Below are positions 44,058 through 53,185 of a stretch of 64,000 nucleotides of DNA, piece by piece. A program made the position numbers and the translations under genes. The notes under the pieces are model-generated. The model did no database searches. It was not told the origin of the DNA and saw only the letters and a list, made by a program, of their open reading frames with translations. The stretch's first letter is position 1. Every line of letters begins with the position of its first letter. The DNA lies in NCBI RefSeq assembly GCF_958405895.1, contig NZ_CATZAR010000001.1; one strand, written 5' to 3'. The DNA comes from Ralstonia thomasii. GTDB taxonomy: Bacteria > Pseudomonadota > Gammaproteobacteria > Burkholderiales > Burkholderiaceae.

Positions 44058-45353
44058 ATGGACGACAGTCTCGCGCTTGAACCCGACGGCTCTTCTGCAT
44101 CGAGATGCGTCATTGCCCACGCGCGCGAAGCGCTGGACGGCCGGCGACGTGGTTGGCGCACGTTCACGCCGTTTGTCGGGCCGGCCGTGGTGGTTTCGGT
44201 GGCGTATATCGACCCGGGCAATATCGCCACGGGCATTGAAGCCGGCGTGCGATACGGATATCAACTGCTTTGGGTCGTGCTCGCATCCAGCCTGGTGGCG
44301 ATGCTGTTCCAGATGCTCTCTGCCCGCGTGGGCATCGTGACGGGCCGGAACCTGGCGCAGCTCTGTCGCACGCACTTGCCCGCGCCGGCCGGGCTTGGCA
44401 TGTGGTTCATCAGCGAGCTTGCGGCCATGGCGACCGACCTTGCGGAGTTCGTCGGTGCCGCCGTCGGTATCGCTCTGCTGACCGGGATACCTTTGCTGTA
44501 CGCCATGGTCCTCGCGGGTGTGCTGACTTATCTTTTGCTGATGCTGCAAGTGCGGGGGTTCCGCTCTGTCGAACTCATGATTGGCGCGCTGGTGGCCGTC
44601 ATCGGTATCTCTTACATCATCCAAGTGTGGATCTTGCCTGTCTCGTGGGCGGCGGCGCTGCGGCAAACCTTCGTTCCCACCGCACTGCCGCCCGATGCGT
44701 TCATGTTGGCGGCTGGCATTGTCGGGGCCACGGTGATGCCTCACGCGCTCTTTCTCCATTCGGGACTGGTCAATACGCGCGTGCGCCCACGGAGTGCGTC
44801 TGAGACATCGCAACTGCTTCGCTATTCCAACCGCGAGGTGGTGGCAGCGCTGGCCGCCGCGGGCTGCATCAACCTCGCCATGGTGGTGGTATCAGCAGGC
44901 GCGTTTCACGGCGCACATGCGGAGGTGGCTGGCATTGAGGATGCCTATATCACCCTGGCGCCGTTGTTCGGGGCATCGGCGGGGCTGGTGTTTCTGGTCG
45001 GGCTGATCGCATCGGGGCTCTCAAGCTCCGCGGTCGGCACGATGGCGGGCCAGATGGTGTTGCAAGGCTTCCTGCGTGTACGCCTGCCCGTATGGATGCG
45101 CCGACTGATCACCATGGTGCCGGCGTTCATCGTCATCGGCGCAGGCATGGATGTCACGCAGGCACTGGTGCTCAGTCAGGTGGTTCTGAGCATGGTGGTG
45201 CCGTTTCCCATGGCGGCGCTGATCTGGCTGGCACGCCGGCCGGACCTGATGGGGCAGCATGCCGCCGGGCGCGGCCTGGTTCTAGTGGCGACGGTTGGGG
45301 CCGTGCTGGTGGCTGGGTTGAACGGCGCGCTGCTCGTTCATCTCGTCGCATAG
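44058..45353 (+). CDS. mntH: Nramp-family divalent metal transporter (MntH-like)
   Basis: 431 residues from ATG 44058, chosen for CTGGAG 5 bp upstream and the usual N-terminal length; an earlier frame from 43917 overlaps the catalase promoter. TM1 DPGNIATGI and TM6 GATVMPHALFLHSG hold the Nramp metal-site residues (D, N, M and the H of MPH). Eleven or so hydrophobic segments. Takes up Mn2+/Fe2+ driven by protons. Divergent from the manganese catalase. Confidence 0.9.
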   Translation: MDDSLALEPDGSSASRCVIAHAREALDGRRRGWRTFTPFVGPAVVVSVAYIDPGNIATGIEAGVRYGYQLLWVVLASSLVAMLFQMLSARVGIVTGRNLAQLCRTHLPAPAGLGMWFISELAAMATDLAEFVGAAVGIALLTGIPLLYAMVLAGVLTYLLLMLQVRGFRSVELMIGALVAVIGISYIIQVWILPVSWAAALRQTFVPTALPPDAFMLAAGIVGATVMPHALFLHSGLVNTRVRPRSASETSQLLRYSNREVVAALAAAGCINLAMVVVSAGAFHGAHAEVAGIEDAYITLAPLFGASAGLVFLVGLIASGLSSSAVGTMAGQMVLQGFLRVRLPVWMRRLITMVPAFIVIGAGMDVTQALVLSQVVLSMVVPFPMAALIWLARRPDLMGQHAAGRGLVLVATVGAVLVAGLNGALLVHLVA

Positions 45354-45385
45354 CGATGCGGGATGACGCTACCGCCCTGACCCGG

Positions 45386-45592
45386 TCAGGCGGGCGCCGC
45401 ACATACCCACGCTGCCGCAAGGAAGTCGGCCAGCGAAACATGGCCCAGCACGACGTCCGCCGGTTTGTCGAAATCCTCGTCCAAGGTCACGGCAGTCATC
45501 TTTGCATAGGCGCGCCCATCGCCATGTGCACCGCGCCACGTTGCCGTTGTCTTGACTGCGCACTTCGGCAGCCGAGCGCCATCCTCCATCAT
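45386..45592 (-). CDS. Possible small protein downstream of DUF2252 gene
   Basis: 68 residues from ATG 45592 with GAGG just upstream. Composition is protein-like (KMTAVTLDEDFDKPADVVLG, then HVSLADFLAAAWVCAAPA), no family recognised. It begins 68 bp after the stop of the DUF2252 gene on the same strand, and the same frame stays open upstream through that stop region. Could be a small co-transcribed gene or chance. Confidence 0.35.
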   Translation of the reverse strand: MMEDGARLPKCAVKTTATWRGAHGDGRAYAKMTAVTLDEDFDKPADVVLGHVSLADFLAAAWVCAAPA

Positions 45593-45659
45593 TGCCTCGC
45601 GATGGCTCCGAAGGCTCGATAGCAGCGTTTGTGCCCGTGGAGAGATGCAGCGCAGCAGA

Positions 45660-46862
45660 TCAGCCTGCCCAGGCGCGACAGTGCTCGAGATACTGGCGCT
45701 CATGCAGCCCAAGCAGATCGACAATCGAAGACCAGAGCCAGAACGGCGCGTCGATGGAGCGTCCATGACGCGCCCGCAACTCACGGTGCCATGCCATCGC
45801 GACATCCCGGGGCATCTGGCTGCCATGCGCAAGGCCGACGACGTTGCCCAGATATGCGGCCAGGACCGTGGCGTCCTTGTGCTCCAGCTTGTCGACCGAC
45901 AGCTTCAGGTCTTGCGGTTGCAGCTCGCGCATGAAAAAGCTACCGCCAAGCATGCGCCCCCATGCCATTCGATCGCCCAGGTCAGGAGAAAGACGGCGCG
46001 CGCCCGTGACCACGCGCTCGCCGTTGATCCGGGGCATCTCGCCTGAAGAAGCACTGGGCGCCGCCGCCTTGCCCGCCTCCTTGATATCGATCAGCCGATA
46101 CCGCGGCCCGCGGTCCTGATCGACGGCCAGCAAGACGGCATAACGCCGCTGACCGAGCGAGCTGCACCCTTTGACCCAGTACGCCGCATCCACAATGCTG
46201 ACAGAGGCTTCGCCCGGCATTTCGTAAAGACGCGCCACCAGGGCAAGCACCTCGTGCTGGCTCACCAGATGTTTCAGTTCGCGCCGCTCTTCTCGTGAGA
46301 GCGGCCAGAAATGGCGCCCTAGCGGAATGGATGGAGACGTGTCACTCAGCCGCTCCTTGGCCAGCTCTTTCCACGTACGTGCAGTCGCCGCTTTCATGGC
46401 TGTGCGCACGGATGCAGGGCGCGGCGGCAAGCGCAACGCTGCATCGGGGTCGATGCCGTGCAGGTACCCCGCCATCAGCGCCTCCACCATGCGTGCGGTC
46501 ACGATGCCAGGGAGGTCCGAACCGCGTGCGGCCGTCGCCAACGAGACGCCAAGCCGGATCAGGTCGTGCGCGGGATTGCCCAGCACCGTCTGGTCCAGAT
46601 CCCGGATCTGTATGCGCGCGGCGCCGGAAGTATGGCCGATCGGGCCGAGGTTGCCGACATGGCAATCGCCGCAAATCCAGATGGTCGGCCCCTCGGGAAA
46701 CGTGTGCGACTGCACCTCGCTCAGCCACTCGTAGAACTTTGCGGTGCTGCCGCGAACGTACGCATGCGTGGAGCGCGTCATCTTCGATTGGCGCAGCCGG
46801 GCGAGTATGGGCGCACGGTTTTTGGGGCTCACCGCGCTGTGCGACGATTTTCGTTGGGACAT
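45660..46862 (-). CDS. DUF2252 family protein
   Basis: 400 residues from ATG 46862 (a TTG at 46907 is also in frame). Kinase-like fold of unknown activity: TIWICGDCHVGNLGPIGHTS (metal- or nucleotide-binding signature), IQIRDLDQTVLGNPAHDLIR, YAVLLAVDQDRGPRYRLIDIKEA-type segment and YLGNVVGLAHG near the C terminus. DUF2252 resembles aminoglycoside-phosphotransferase-like folds. No partner visible except the small frame downstream. Function unknown. Confidence 0.85.
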   Translation of the reverse strand: MSQRKSSHSAVSPKNRAPILARLRQSKMTRSTHAYVRGSTAKFYEWLSEVQSHTFPEGPTIWICGDCHVGNLGPIGHTSGAARIQIRDLDQTVLGNPAHDLIRLGVSLATAARGSDLPGIVTARMVEALMAGYLHGIDPDAALRLPPRPASVRTAMKAATARTWKELAKERLSDTSPSIPLGRHFWPLSREERRELKHLVSQHEVLALVARLYEMPGEASVSIVDAAYWVKGCSSLGQRRYAVLLAVDQDRGPRYRLIDIKEAGKAAAPSASSGEMPRINGERVVTGARRLSPDLGDRMAWGRMLGGSFFMRELQPQDLKLSVDKLEHKDATVLAAYLGNVVGLAHGSQMPRDVAMAWHRELRARHGRSIDAPFWLWSSIVDLLGLHERQYLEHCRAWAG

Positions 46863-47054
46863 GTCTGTGCTGAACCTGGGATGCTTTAACTGGGTGATGG
46901 ACCCCAAACCGCATGCAATAAGTGTTCCCTGGCCCCTAAAACAGCCTAGATAACGCCTCCACGGCGGTCAACCTTTGCTATGCTTGCTCGAAGCGCGCTG
47001 CACAGGTGTCGCTTCCATTGAATGGTCAACTTTACCCAACCATCTATTTTCACT

Positions 47055-47462
47055 ATGGCCACCAAAACCAAGACCGCTGCCAAGACCGCTGCAAAGAAGG
47101 CCGCGCCAGCAAAGAAGCCTGCTGCAACGACGCCAACCCTGAAGCCTTTGAAGGACACGTTCACCAAGGCGAGCCTGGTGAGCCATCTGGCTGAACAAGC
47201 CGCCGTCGACGCCAAGGCGGTGAAGGCGGTGCTGCTCCATCTGGAGAACACCATCGTGGCTTCGCTGCACAAGAAGGGCGCGGGTGAGTTCACGCTGCCG
47301 GGCCTGTTCAAGGTGACGTCGGTCAAGGTGCCGGCAACCAAGCGCCGCTTCGGCAAGAACCCCTTTACCGGTGTGGATCAGTGGTTCGAAGCCAAACCGG
47401 CAACCGTGCGCGTCAAAGTCCGCGCCTTGAAAAAGGTCAAGGACGCAGCGGTCAACAGCTGA
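47055..47462 (+). CDS. HU-family DNA-binding protein with histone-like Lys/Ala tail
   Basis: 135 residues from ATG 47055, the usual start MATKTKTAAKTAAKKAA; ATG 47022 is also in frame and neither has a good ribosome site. The first 30 residues are a Lys/Ala/Pro repeat tail like eukaryotic H1; then an HU/IHF domain: FTKASLVSHLAEQAAVDAKA, GEFTLPGLFKVTSVKVPATK and the arm GKNPFTGVDQWFEAKP. It bends and compacts DNA. The IHF-like PFTGVDQWF arm differs from the usual NPRTGE. A strong bidirectional terminator follows. Confidence 0.88.
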   Translation: MATKTKTAAKTAAKKAAPAKKPAATTPTLKPLKDTFTKASLVSHLAEQAAVDAKAVKAVLLHLENTIVASLHKKGAGEFTLPGLFKVTSVKVPATKRRFGKNPFTGVDQWFEAKPATVRVKVRALKKVKDAAVNS

Positions 47463-47472
47463 TCGCCGCCGC

Positions 47473-47504
47473 AAAAAAAAAGGGAGCTTCGGCTCCCTTT
47501 TTTT
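47473..47504. terminator. Bidirectional terminator after the HU gene
   Basis: Nine A, stem GGGAGC (47482-47487), loop TTCG, GCTCCC (47492-47497), seven T. Works in both directions, ending the HU transcript and possibly the facing DUF2894 operon. Confidence 0.9.
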
Positions 47505-47580
47505 GCGTGCTTGCCGGTCGAAAGAACCGGCGGGCAGTGCGGCCGATGCCGCCTCGCCGAATGACTCTCTGCTGTGATGC

Positions 47581-48216
47581 CTAGCGCGCCTTGCCCCGCG
47601 CCGCCTTTCCACCGCTGCGGGCAGCATCCTGGCCGCCGACAGCGCCATCCCCGCTCATGCGCTCCAGCCACGAAAGCGCATCCACATACGACAAAAACTG
47701 CCGCAGGTAATCGGGCGACACCTCACGCATCAACAGCAGCGACCGATGCACGAGACTGCTCGAATTCAGCGGCCCGGCATTCACCGGCACCTTGTCCAGG
47801 GCCTCACGCAACTGCTTCTCGGCGCTGACGCGGGACCAGGTCTGCCGCACGTCTTCGAGCATCTTTAGTTCCGGCAATGCACGCAGATGAGGCTCAGAAC
47901 CGCCATCTGCAGCCTTGCCGACATCCGAGCGTTGCCGGCTGGCAATGTCACACAGCAGTTCGGCCAACGCGCTGTCGGCCGGTGCCTTTGCATCGCTCGC
48001 GTCGGACGTTGCCGTCGTGCGATCGACGTGTTGCGCGTAGGCTGCGATCAGCTCGCCGAGCCGCGCATCGAGAAGGCGCCGCGCCTCGCCGGTTTGGCCG
48101 GCCGCACGCCGATGCAACGCCTCGATGAAGGAAAAGCGCACGCGGTCCAGCCGATCCGCGCCGCTTGCGCGCCAGCTGTCGAGCGTGGCCTGCGCGGACA
48201 CATCAATGCGGCTCAC
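47581..48216 (-). CDS. DUF2894 family protein
   Basis: 212 residues from GTG 48216 (14-bp overlap with the OmpA-like stop); an ATG at 48300 would overlap by 98 bp. Helical, soluble: RLDRVRFSFIEALHRRA, ALAELLCDIASRQ, and SPDYLRQFLSYVDALSWLER near the C terminus before a Gly/Lys/Arg-rich tail. DUF2894 proteins are encoded almost only in this operon with DUF3348, DUF802 and an OmpA-like protein; function unknown. Last gene of the operon. Confidence 0.8.
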   Translation of the reverse strand: MSRIDVSAQATLDSWRASGADRLDRVRFSFIEALHRRAAGQTGEARRLLDARLGELIAAYAQHVDRTTATSDASDAKAPADSALAELLCDIASRQRSDVGKAADGGSEPHLRALPELKMLEDVRQTWSRVSAEKQLREALDKVPVNAGPLNSSSLVHRSLLLMREVSPDYLRQFLSYVDALSWLERMSGDGAVGGQDAARSGGKAARGKAR

Positions 48217-48856
48217 GGCGTCCACCGTTGGAAGCGGCTTGCCTGGGAACAGGCGCGATCTCCACACGCCGGTTCTTGGCGCGGCCGACGTCGTCTGCAT
48301 TGGAGCTCACGGGCTGCTGCGAACCAAACGCTGCCGCAAACACGCTCGATGCGGGAATGCCTTCGTCGATCAATGCGCGCGTCACGGTCAACGCGCGCTT
48401 GGCGGACAGCTCCCAGTTATCTGCAAACAGCCGATTGCCGGCACGCACCTGCTGGTCGTCGGAAAACCCGCTCACCATCAGGATCTCTTCACGCGACGTG
48501 AGATACGCGGCCAGCGGCCCCGCCAGGCTCTTCATCAGCGTGCGGCCCTCGGGTTGCAGCTGATCGGAGTTGATCGCGAACAGCACATTGCCATTGATGC
48601 CGATGCGCCCGTTGACGAGCGTCACGCGTCCGGCTGCCAGCGGGCCGGCCAGCGCCTGCTCCAGCGTCTTGCGGCGCTGCGCCTCGGCCTCGCGCTGCTT
48701 GACCTCGTTCTCCAGCTTGGAGGACAGCTCCAGCTGCACGCCGATTACGCCCACCAGAATCAGCACGAACGCGCCCAGCAGCGCCGACATCAGGTCGCCA
48801 AACGCGGCCCAGACCGGTGCTGTGGCCTCGATGCCACCGTCAATCTCGTCGTTCAT
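48203..48856 (-). CDS. OmpA/MotB-domain membrane protein
   Basis: 217 residues. One N-terminal transmembrane segment (VWAAFGDLMSALLGAFVLIL, as in MotB/ExbD-type proteins), a coiled coil (about 45-70), and a C-terminal OmpA-like peptidoglycan-binding domain: LMVSGFSDDQQVRAGN, NWELSAKRALTVTRALID and GRAKNRRVEIAP. ATG overlaps the DUF802 stop by 4 bp. With the MotA/ExbB-like DUF802 protein it looks like a stator-type inner-membrane complex (inference). Confidence 0.88.
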   Translation of the reverse strand: MNDEIDGGIEATAPVWAAFGDLMSALLGAFVLILVGVIGVQLELSSKLENEVKQREAEAQRRKTLEQALAGPLAAGRVTLVNGRIGINGNVLFAINSDQLQPEGRTLMKSLAGPLAAYLTSREEILMVSGFSDDQQVRAGNRLFADNWELSAKRALTVTRALIDEGIPASSVFAAAFGSQQPVSSNADDVGRAKNRRVEIAPVPRQAASNGGRREPH

Positions 48857-51159
48857 GCCGCTTCGGTCCCGGCCAGCGCGCGCTGGTCACCCAGCCGTTG
48901 CAGGTCTTCCAGGATCTGCTTCTGAGACAGCATGCTCAGGTCGATCACCTCGCGCGCCTGCGCCACGTAGTAGGCAAGCTGTTCGTCGCTGCGCGTGAGC
49001 GACTTGCCGAGCGCGGCTTCGATACGCTGCAGCTGGGCTGCAAGCTTGTCGTTCGACTCGCCGAACAGCTGCACGGCCACACCAAACGCCTCGCCAAGGC
49101 TCGCCACCTCGACCGCGCTGCCGGTCACCTGCGCGGCCACCGCGCCGAGCTTGCCGGTCTCGGCCTCCACCCGATCGGTGAACCGCACGCCCACGCGCTC
49201 CAGCAGATCCGCCGACGTTGCCACCAGCGCATCCACCGCCGTGCGCTGCTCGGTCGATGCATGGTTGACCGCGTCGAGCAGCGTTTCCAGCGTGCCCAGC
49301 AGGCGCGCACGCTCGTCCAGCATCGCGGTATCGCGCACCATGCTGTCGGACAGCTTCTGGCGCAGCTCGGCCACCACTTCGGCCGCGGCCTTGGGCGCTT
49401 CCGACGCGGCTTGGACCAGGCGCGAAATCTCGCCGATCGTGTCGTTGGCGTGCGCCTGCGTTTGCGCGGAGATGTCGCGTGCGGTCTGGGCCAGTGCGTC
49501 GCAAATCTGTTGCTGACGGCTTGCCGTATCGGCGCCAGCCTTTTCCCACGCCTCGCTCAGCTTGGCGCCCATGGCGCCGAGGGCATCGGTCCAGGCCGCC
49601 AGACGTTGTGCGTCCCGTCCTTCCAGCGCAGCTTGCAACGCGGCATGCGACTGGCGCGATGCGTCCTGCTGCGCGGCGATATCGCGCGCTGTCTGCGCCA
49701 ACGCATCGCAGATATCTTGCTGACGATTCGCCGTATCGGCGCCGGTTTTCTCCCACGCCTGGCTGAGCTTCTCGCCCGTTGCGCTGAGCGCCTCGGTCCA
49801 GGCCGCGAGACGTTGCGCGTCTCGTGCTTCCAGTGCGGCTTGCAGCGCCGTATGCGACTGGCGCGACGCGTCTTGCAACGACACGGCGTGCTGCTCGAAC
49901 GTGGCGGCAGCCGCCTCCAGCGCGCGCTGGTTCTGGGTGGCCAGCTCGGCGTGGGCGTGTTCCTGGCGGGCCAGCGCATCGCGCCAGGCAGCGGACAGTC
50001 CGTCTGCGGCGGCATCCAGGCGCTCGGCCACGCTATCGAGCAACCGCGCCGAGCGTTGCTCGAATGTCTGAGCAAACCGGTCGAGCGACGTGCCGACCTG
50101 ACCGACCAGCGCCTCACTCGAGCGTTGATGCGCCGACAGGGCGTTGTTCCAGATACCGGAGACCGCCTCCGCCGTCGCCTCGAAGCGCGTCGACAGGCCA
50201 TCCAGTTGACGCTGCACCGCGTGCGTGACCGTCTCCTGCAGCGCGGCCGATTCCCGCGCGAGGCCCGCCATCGTCGTTTCCACCACCGGCTGCAGCGCTG
50301 CGCTGGCAACGCGTGCGCTCTCCGCTGCGCTGTCCTTCAAGGACTGACCGACCGACGACGCAAGCTGGCTGTAAGCGGTCTGCGCCTTGTCGAGAAATGC
50401 CTGCTGGGCGGCGATCTGTCGCTCGCTGCTGGCCGCGCCCTGCTGCTCCAGCGACGTCATCATCGCCTGCAGCCGATCAACCAGCGCGGGCATCACATCG
50501 GATTGCCGCTGCAGAAGCTTGAACGTCTCTTCACGCTGATGTGCGTGCGAGTAGATGCGCAGCGTGGTCGCGATCTTTGCGTCGAGCGCCTGCACGGCCT
50601 GCAGCCGCTCGCGCCGGCACAGCGCCGACAGCAACCCCAGCATGGCCGACGTTGCCACACCGGCAATCGAGGTGCCGAACGAGAATCCCAAACCCTTGAT
50701 CGGGGCGGCCAGCGATGCGCGGATCGCCTGCAGGTCCGTCGCGCTTTCCAGCGCTGCGCCCGTGCCTTTGAGCGTCACCACCATGCCGAGCAGCGTACCG
50801 AGCATGCCAAGCAGCACGAGCAGGCCCACCAGATACGGCGTCAGCGCGGGCGCAGGCAGCGCAACGCGCTCGCCTTCCACACGCAGGCGCACGGCATTGC
50901 GCACGCTGGGGTGCAGTTGCTCCAGCCATGCCGCCAGATTGGGCGGCGTCTCGGACAACCCTGCCACGGCATGGGCGACCGTGCCCGTGGCTTGCCGATA
51001 GCGGCGCAGCTCCAGCGCGCCTGCCACATAGGCGGCACCGATCACGAGCGTGACGGCCAGCGCCAGCAGGTTTCCGCCAACGAGGTAGCCGACGGCAATC
51101 CACCCCAAGGCCGCCAGCCCGACAGAAAAAACGATGAGATTCAGGTGATGTCTGGACAT
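48853..51159 (-). CDS. DUF802 family membrane/coiled-coil protein (stator-like)
   Basis: 768 residues. N-terminal membrane region: two helices (10-45), then LTPYLVGLLVLLGMLGTLLG and IKGLGFSFGTSIAGVATSAM, the MotA/ExbB-like signature. The remaining 560 residues are a long coiled coil. A 69-residue unit beginning DASRQSH is duplicated in tandem (residues 430-498 and 499-567; DNA 49459-49665 and 49666-49872). The protein probably forms an inner-membrane proton-channel-type complex with the OmpA-like protein, with a long cytoplasmic or periplasmic stalk. Function unknown; conserved in Ralstonia/Burkholderia. Confidence 0.85.
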   Translation of the reverse strand: MSRHHLNLIVFSVGLAALGWIAVGYLVGGNLLALAVTLVIGAAYVAGALELRRYRQATGTVAHAVAGLSETPPNLAAWLEQLHPSVRNAVRLRVEGERVALPAPALTPYLVGLLVLLGMLGTLLGMVVTLKGTGAALESATDLQAIRASLAAPIKGLGFSFGTSIAGVATSAMLGLLSALCRRERLQAVQALDAKIATTLRIYSHAHQREETFKLLQRQSDVMPALVDRLQAMMTSLEQQGAASSERQIAAQQAFLDKAQTAYSQLASSVGQSLKDSAAESARVASAALQPVVETTMAGLARESAALQETVTHAVQRQLDGLSTRFEATAEAVSGIWNNALSAHQRSSEALVGQVGTSLDRFAQTFEQRSARLLDSVAERLDAAADGLSAAWRDALARQEHAHAELATQNQRALEAAAATFEQHAVSLQDASRQSHTALQAALEARDAQRLAAWTEALSATGEKLSQAWEKTGADTANRQQDICDALAQTARDIAAQQDASRQSHAALQAALEGRDAQRLAAWTDALGAMGAKLSEAWEKAGADTASRQQQICDALAQTARDISAQTQAHANDTIGEISRLVQAASEAPKAAAEVVAELRQKLSDSMVRDTAMLDERARLLGTLETLLDAVNHASTEQRTAVDALVATSADLLERVGVRFTDRVEAETGKLGAVAAQVTGSAVEVASLGEAFGVAVQLFGESNDKLAAQLQRIEAALGKSLTRSDEQLAYYVAQAREVIDLSMLSQKQILEDLQRLGDQRALAGTEAA

Positions 51160-51177
51160 GAATGGTGTCTGTCCCGC

Positions 51178-51912
51178 TTAGCGGGGGCGAAGGGCTGCGA
51201 GCAACCCGTCGACCGGTTGAAAACGAACATCGAGCTCGGCCAGGAGCACGCTCTGCATATCTTTGCGGAACGCATCCAGCCAGGCGCGGGATGTGGATTG
51301 GGTGGCCGGGCCCTCCGCGGGCAGCTCGGCCTGCCGCTGCTGCTCGGCCGCGCGCAGGCGCTCGAAGTACGGCCCCAGCATCGACGGAATGGCCCCCAGC
51401 AACGAACGTTCGCGGGCCGCGAGCGCCTGCTCCATGCTGTCATCCAGCACCGCAAGGCGCGCGAGGTCGGGCGTCCTGGCAGCCAGCAGGCGCCGCAGGC
51501 GGCCACGCAGGTCACTGATCTCCAGTTCCATGGTCTGCTGCATCAGCACGTAGCGCTGCCGGAAATCGGCGTAGTCGACCACCACCGGCACCGACGGGTT
51601 CTGGATCGGCGCGCGTGGCCCAGGCCTGGCATCGGGCGCACAGCTGGACGCGATGGACTTCGTCAACGCCGCGCGGACGCGGCCACCGATGGTTTCGGCG
51701 TCCGGGCCGACGGGCCGCGTGCTGGAGGCACTGGCGGGCGGTGCCACGCTCAATGCCGACGAAAGCGTGATGGCATCCGTCCAGCTGAGCCATTGGCTCA
51801 ACCGGTCAGAAAGGGGCTGCGCAGATGCGGAAACGTCGACGTCCGTCAGGCGAGCAAGAATGCGGATCAGCGCGGGGCCGCTGAGCGCCCTGCGTTGCTG
51901 GGCGTGCGCCAT
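51178..51912 (-). CDS. DUF3348 family protein
   Basis: 244 residues, first gene of the operon (18 bp before DUF802). N terminus GPALIRILARLTDVDVSASA then LSQWLSWTDAITLSSAL is characteristic; later helices include YADFRQRYVLMQQTMELEI and SMLGPYFERLRAAEQQRQAE. Soluble, helical, no signal peptide. Unknown function, always found with DUF802, OmpA-like and DUF2894 genes, so likely the cytoplasmic partner of that complex. Confidence 0.82.
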   Translation of the reverse strand: MAHAQQRRALSGPALIRILARLTDVDVSASAQPLSDRLSQWLSWTDAITLSSALSVAPPASASSTRPVGPDAETIGGRVRAALTKSIASSCAPDARPGPRAPIQNPSVPVVVDYADFRQRYVLMQQTMELEISDLRGRLRRLLAARTPDLARLAVLDDSMEQALAARERSLLGAIPSMLGPYFERLRAAEQQRQAELPAEGPATQSTSRAWLDAFRKDMQSVLLAELDVRFQPVDGLLAALRPR

Positions 51913-52057
51913 GCTACGAGTGCCGAAAAAAGGCTGGAGTTTACACTGCCTGCCGGGTCGGACTGGGGTCCATGAGTGGCACCGAAGTCACTTACCGCAA
52001 GAAACCTTCATGCGAGCGCGCCCGCACTGAAATGCACGGGGCTGCCTCGCCTCTTCG

Positions 52058-53185
52058 TCACTGCGTCAAGGCCCAGGCAAGATTGTTCTGTGCATCTTTA
52101 TTGCCCTGCTCGGCAGCTTGGCGAAACAACTTGAGCGCGCGTTCCTTGTCCTGACGCACCGCAATCCCAAACCAGTAGAACTTGCCCAGCTCGTTTTCGG
52201 AGTAGGCGTCGCCCAAATCTGCGGCCTGTGCGTAGTCTTTTGCGGCTTGGTCGGACTTCTTCATGCGGTGATAAATCGAGCCTCTGGCCGACAGCGCGTA
52301 TGTGTCACGCGGCTCGAGGCTGATGAGCTTCGACAATGGGCCAAGCGCCTGCTCGTATTTTTGCTGGCGAATAAGGACATGGCCCATTTGCGTCAGTGCA
52401 TCCCGATCATCCGGGTTCAGCGAAAGCGCTTGAGCGTAGTCCTTTTCGGCGCCCGCAAAGTCTTTTTTACCTATCTTGACCCAACCGCTGTCCGCAATGG
52501 CCAGCGCCGAAAATTCCTTCAGCGTCGCTGCCGGCACATTTGCCTTTCGACACTCATCGACAAAAGCAGCCATCTCTTCCGGGCTACCGTTCCATTTCGA
52601 ACGTAGCGACTTGAGATAGGCCCGCCTGACCACCACCGTTTGCGGGTCCTTCCTGAGCGCCTGCTCCAGCAGCACCCGGTTGTGTTTTTTCATCCCTTGA
52701 GCCTTACCGATTTCAATCCCTTCCCGATAGGACAAGATCGGCTTTGGATCCAGTTCAACAGACTTCGATAAATCGCGTAGCGCCATACTTTGGTACGCGC
52801 CCATTCCCGCGAACTGTTCATCGGTGGTGTCCCGCGCATACTTGCTTCCGCGCCGCGACCATCCCATCGCCATGTAGTAGATCCCGCGCGACAACAAGGC
52901 CGCATAGGAACGTGGAAACTCCGCGACCCATTGATCGAGCTTGGTTTCCATCGCCGAATCAGAGTAGTAGAAGGCTCTGAATGCTCCCGACAACTGCTCG
53001 TCGCTGATCGCTCCGCGTCCATAGGCCTGCTGCAGGCCAGACATCTGCCGGTCCAGCTCGGTATAGCGCCCTTCCATCAGCAGGGCACGCCGTTGCGCGG
53101 CCTCGCTAGTGGGCGGCTCTGCCGCCGAACTCATTGATTGAAATGCGACGCAGACAAGGCAACAGAGCAAGATTCTTTTGATCAT
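52058..53185 (-). CDS. Secreted TPR/Sel1-repeat protein
   Basis: 375 residues from ATG 53185; the reading frame extends to 53329, but a signal peptide (IKRILLCCLVCVAFQSMSSA) begins here. N-terminal part YTELDRQMSGLQQAYGRGAI resembles DUF4034. The rest is built of tetratricopeptide repeats (KKDFAGAEKDYAQALSLNPD, RQQKYEQALGPLSKLISLEP, YHRMKKSDQAAKDYAQAADL) and ends with a Sel1 repeat (LFRQAAEQGNKDAQNNLAW). Periplasmic scaffold-type protein; partner unknown. Monocistronic. Confidence 0.8.
   Translation of the reverse strand: MIKRILLCCLVCVAFQSMSSAAEPPTSEAAQRRALLMEGRYTELDRQMSGLQQAYGRGAISDEQLSGAFRAFYYSDSAMETKLDQWVAEFPRSYAALLSRGIYYMAMGWSRRGSKYARDTTDEQFAGMGAYQSMALRDLSKSVELDPKPILSYREGIEIGKAQGMKKHNRVLLEQALRKDPQTVVVRRAYLKSLRSKWNGSPEEMAAFVDECRKANVPAATLKEFSALAIADSGWVKIGKKDFAGAEKDYAQALSLNPDDRDALTQMGHVLIRQQKYEQALGPLSKLISLEPRDTYALSARGSIYHRMKKSDQAAKDYAQAADLGDAYSENELGKFYWFGIAVRQDKERALKLFRQAAEQGNKDAQNNLAWALTQ

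Noticed and set aside
48817..51975. Plus-strand open frame of 1,052 codons opposite the DUF802 gene
   Set aside because: It is antisense to DUF802 and the neighbouring operon genes, with Arg/Gln/His/Leu-rich composition typical of the complement of GC-rich coding DNA. The minus-strand genes have recognisable families and coupled starts.
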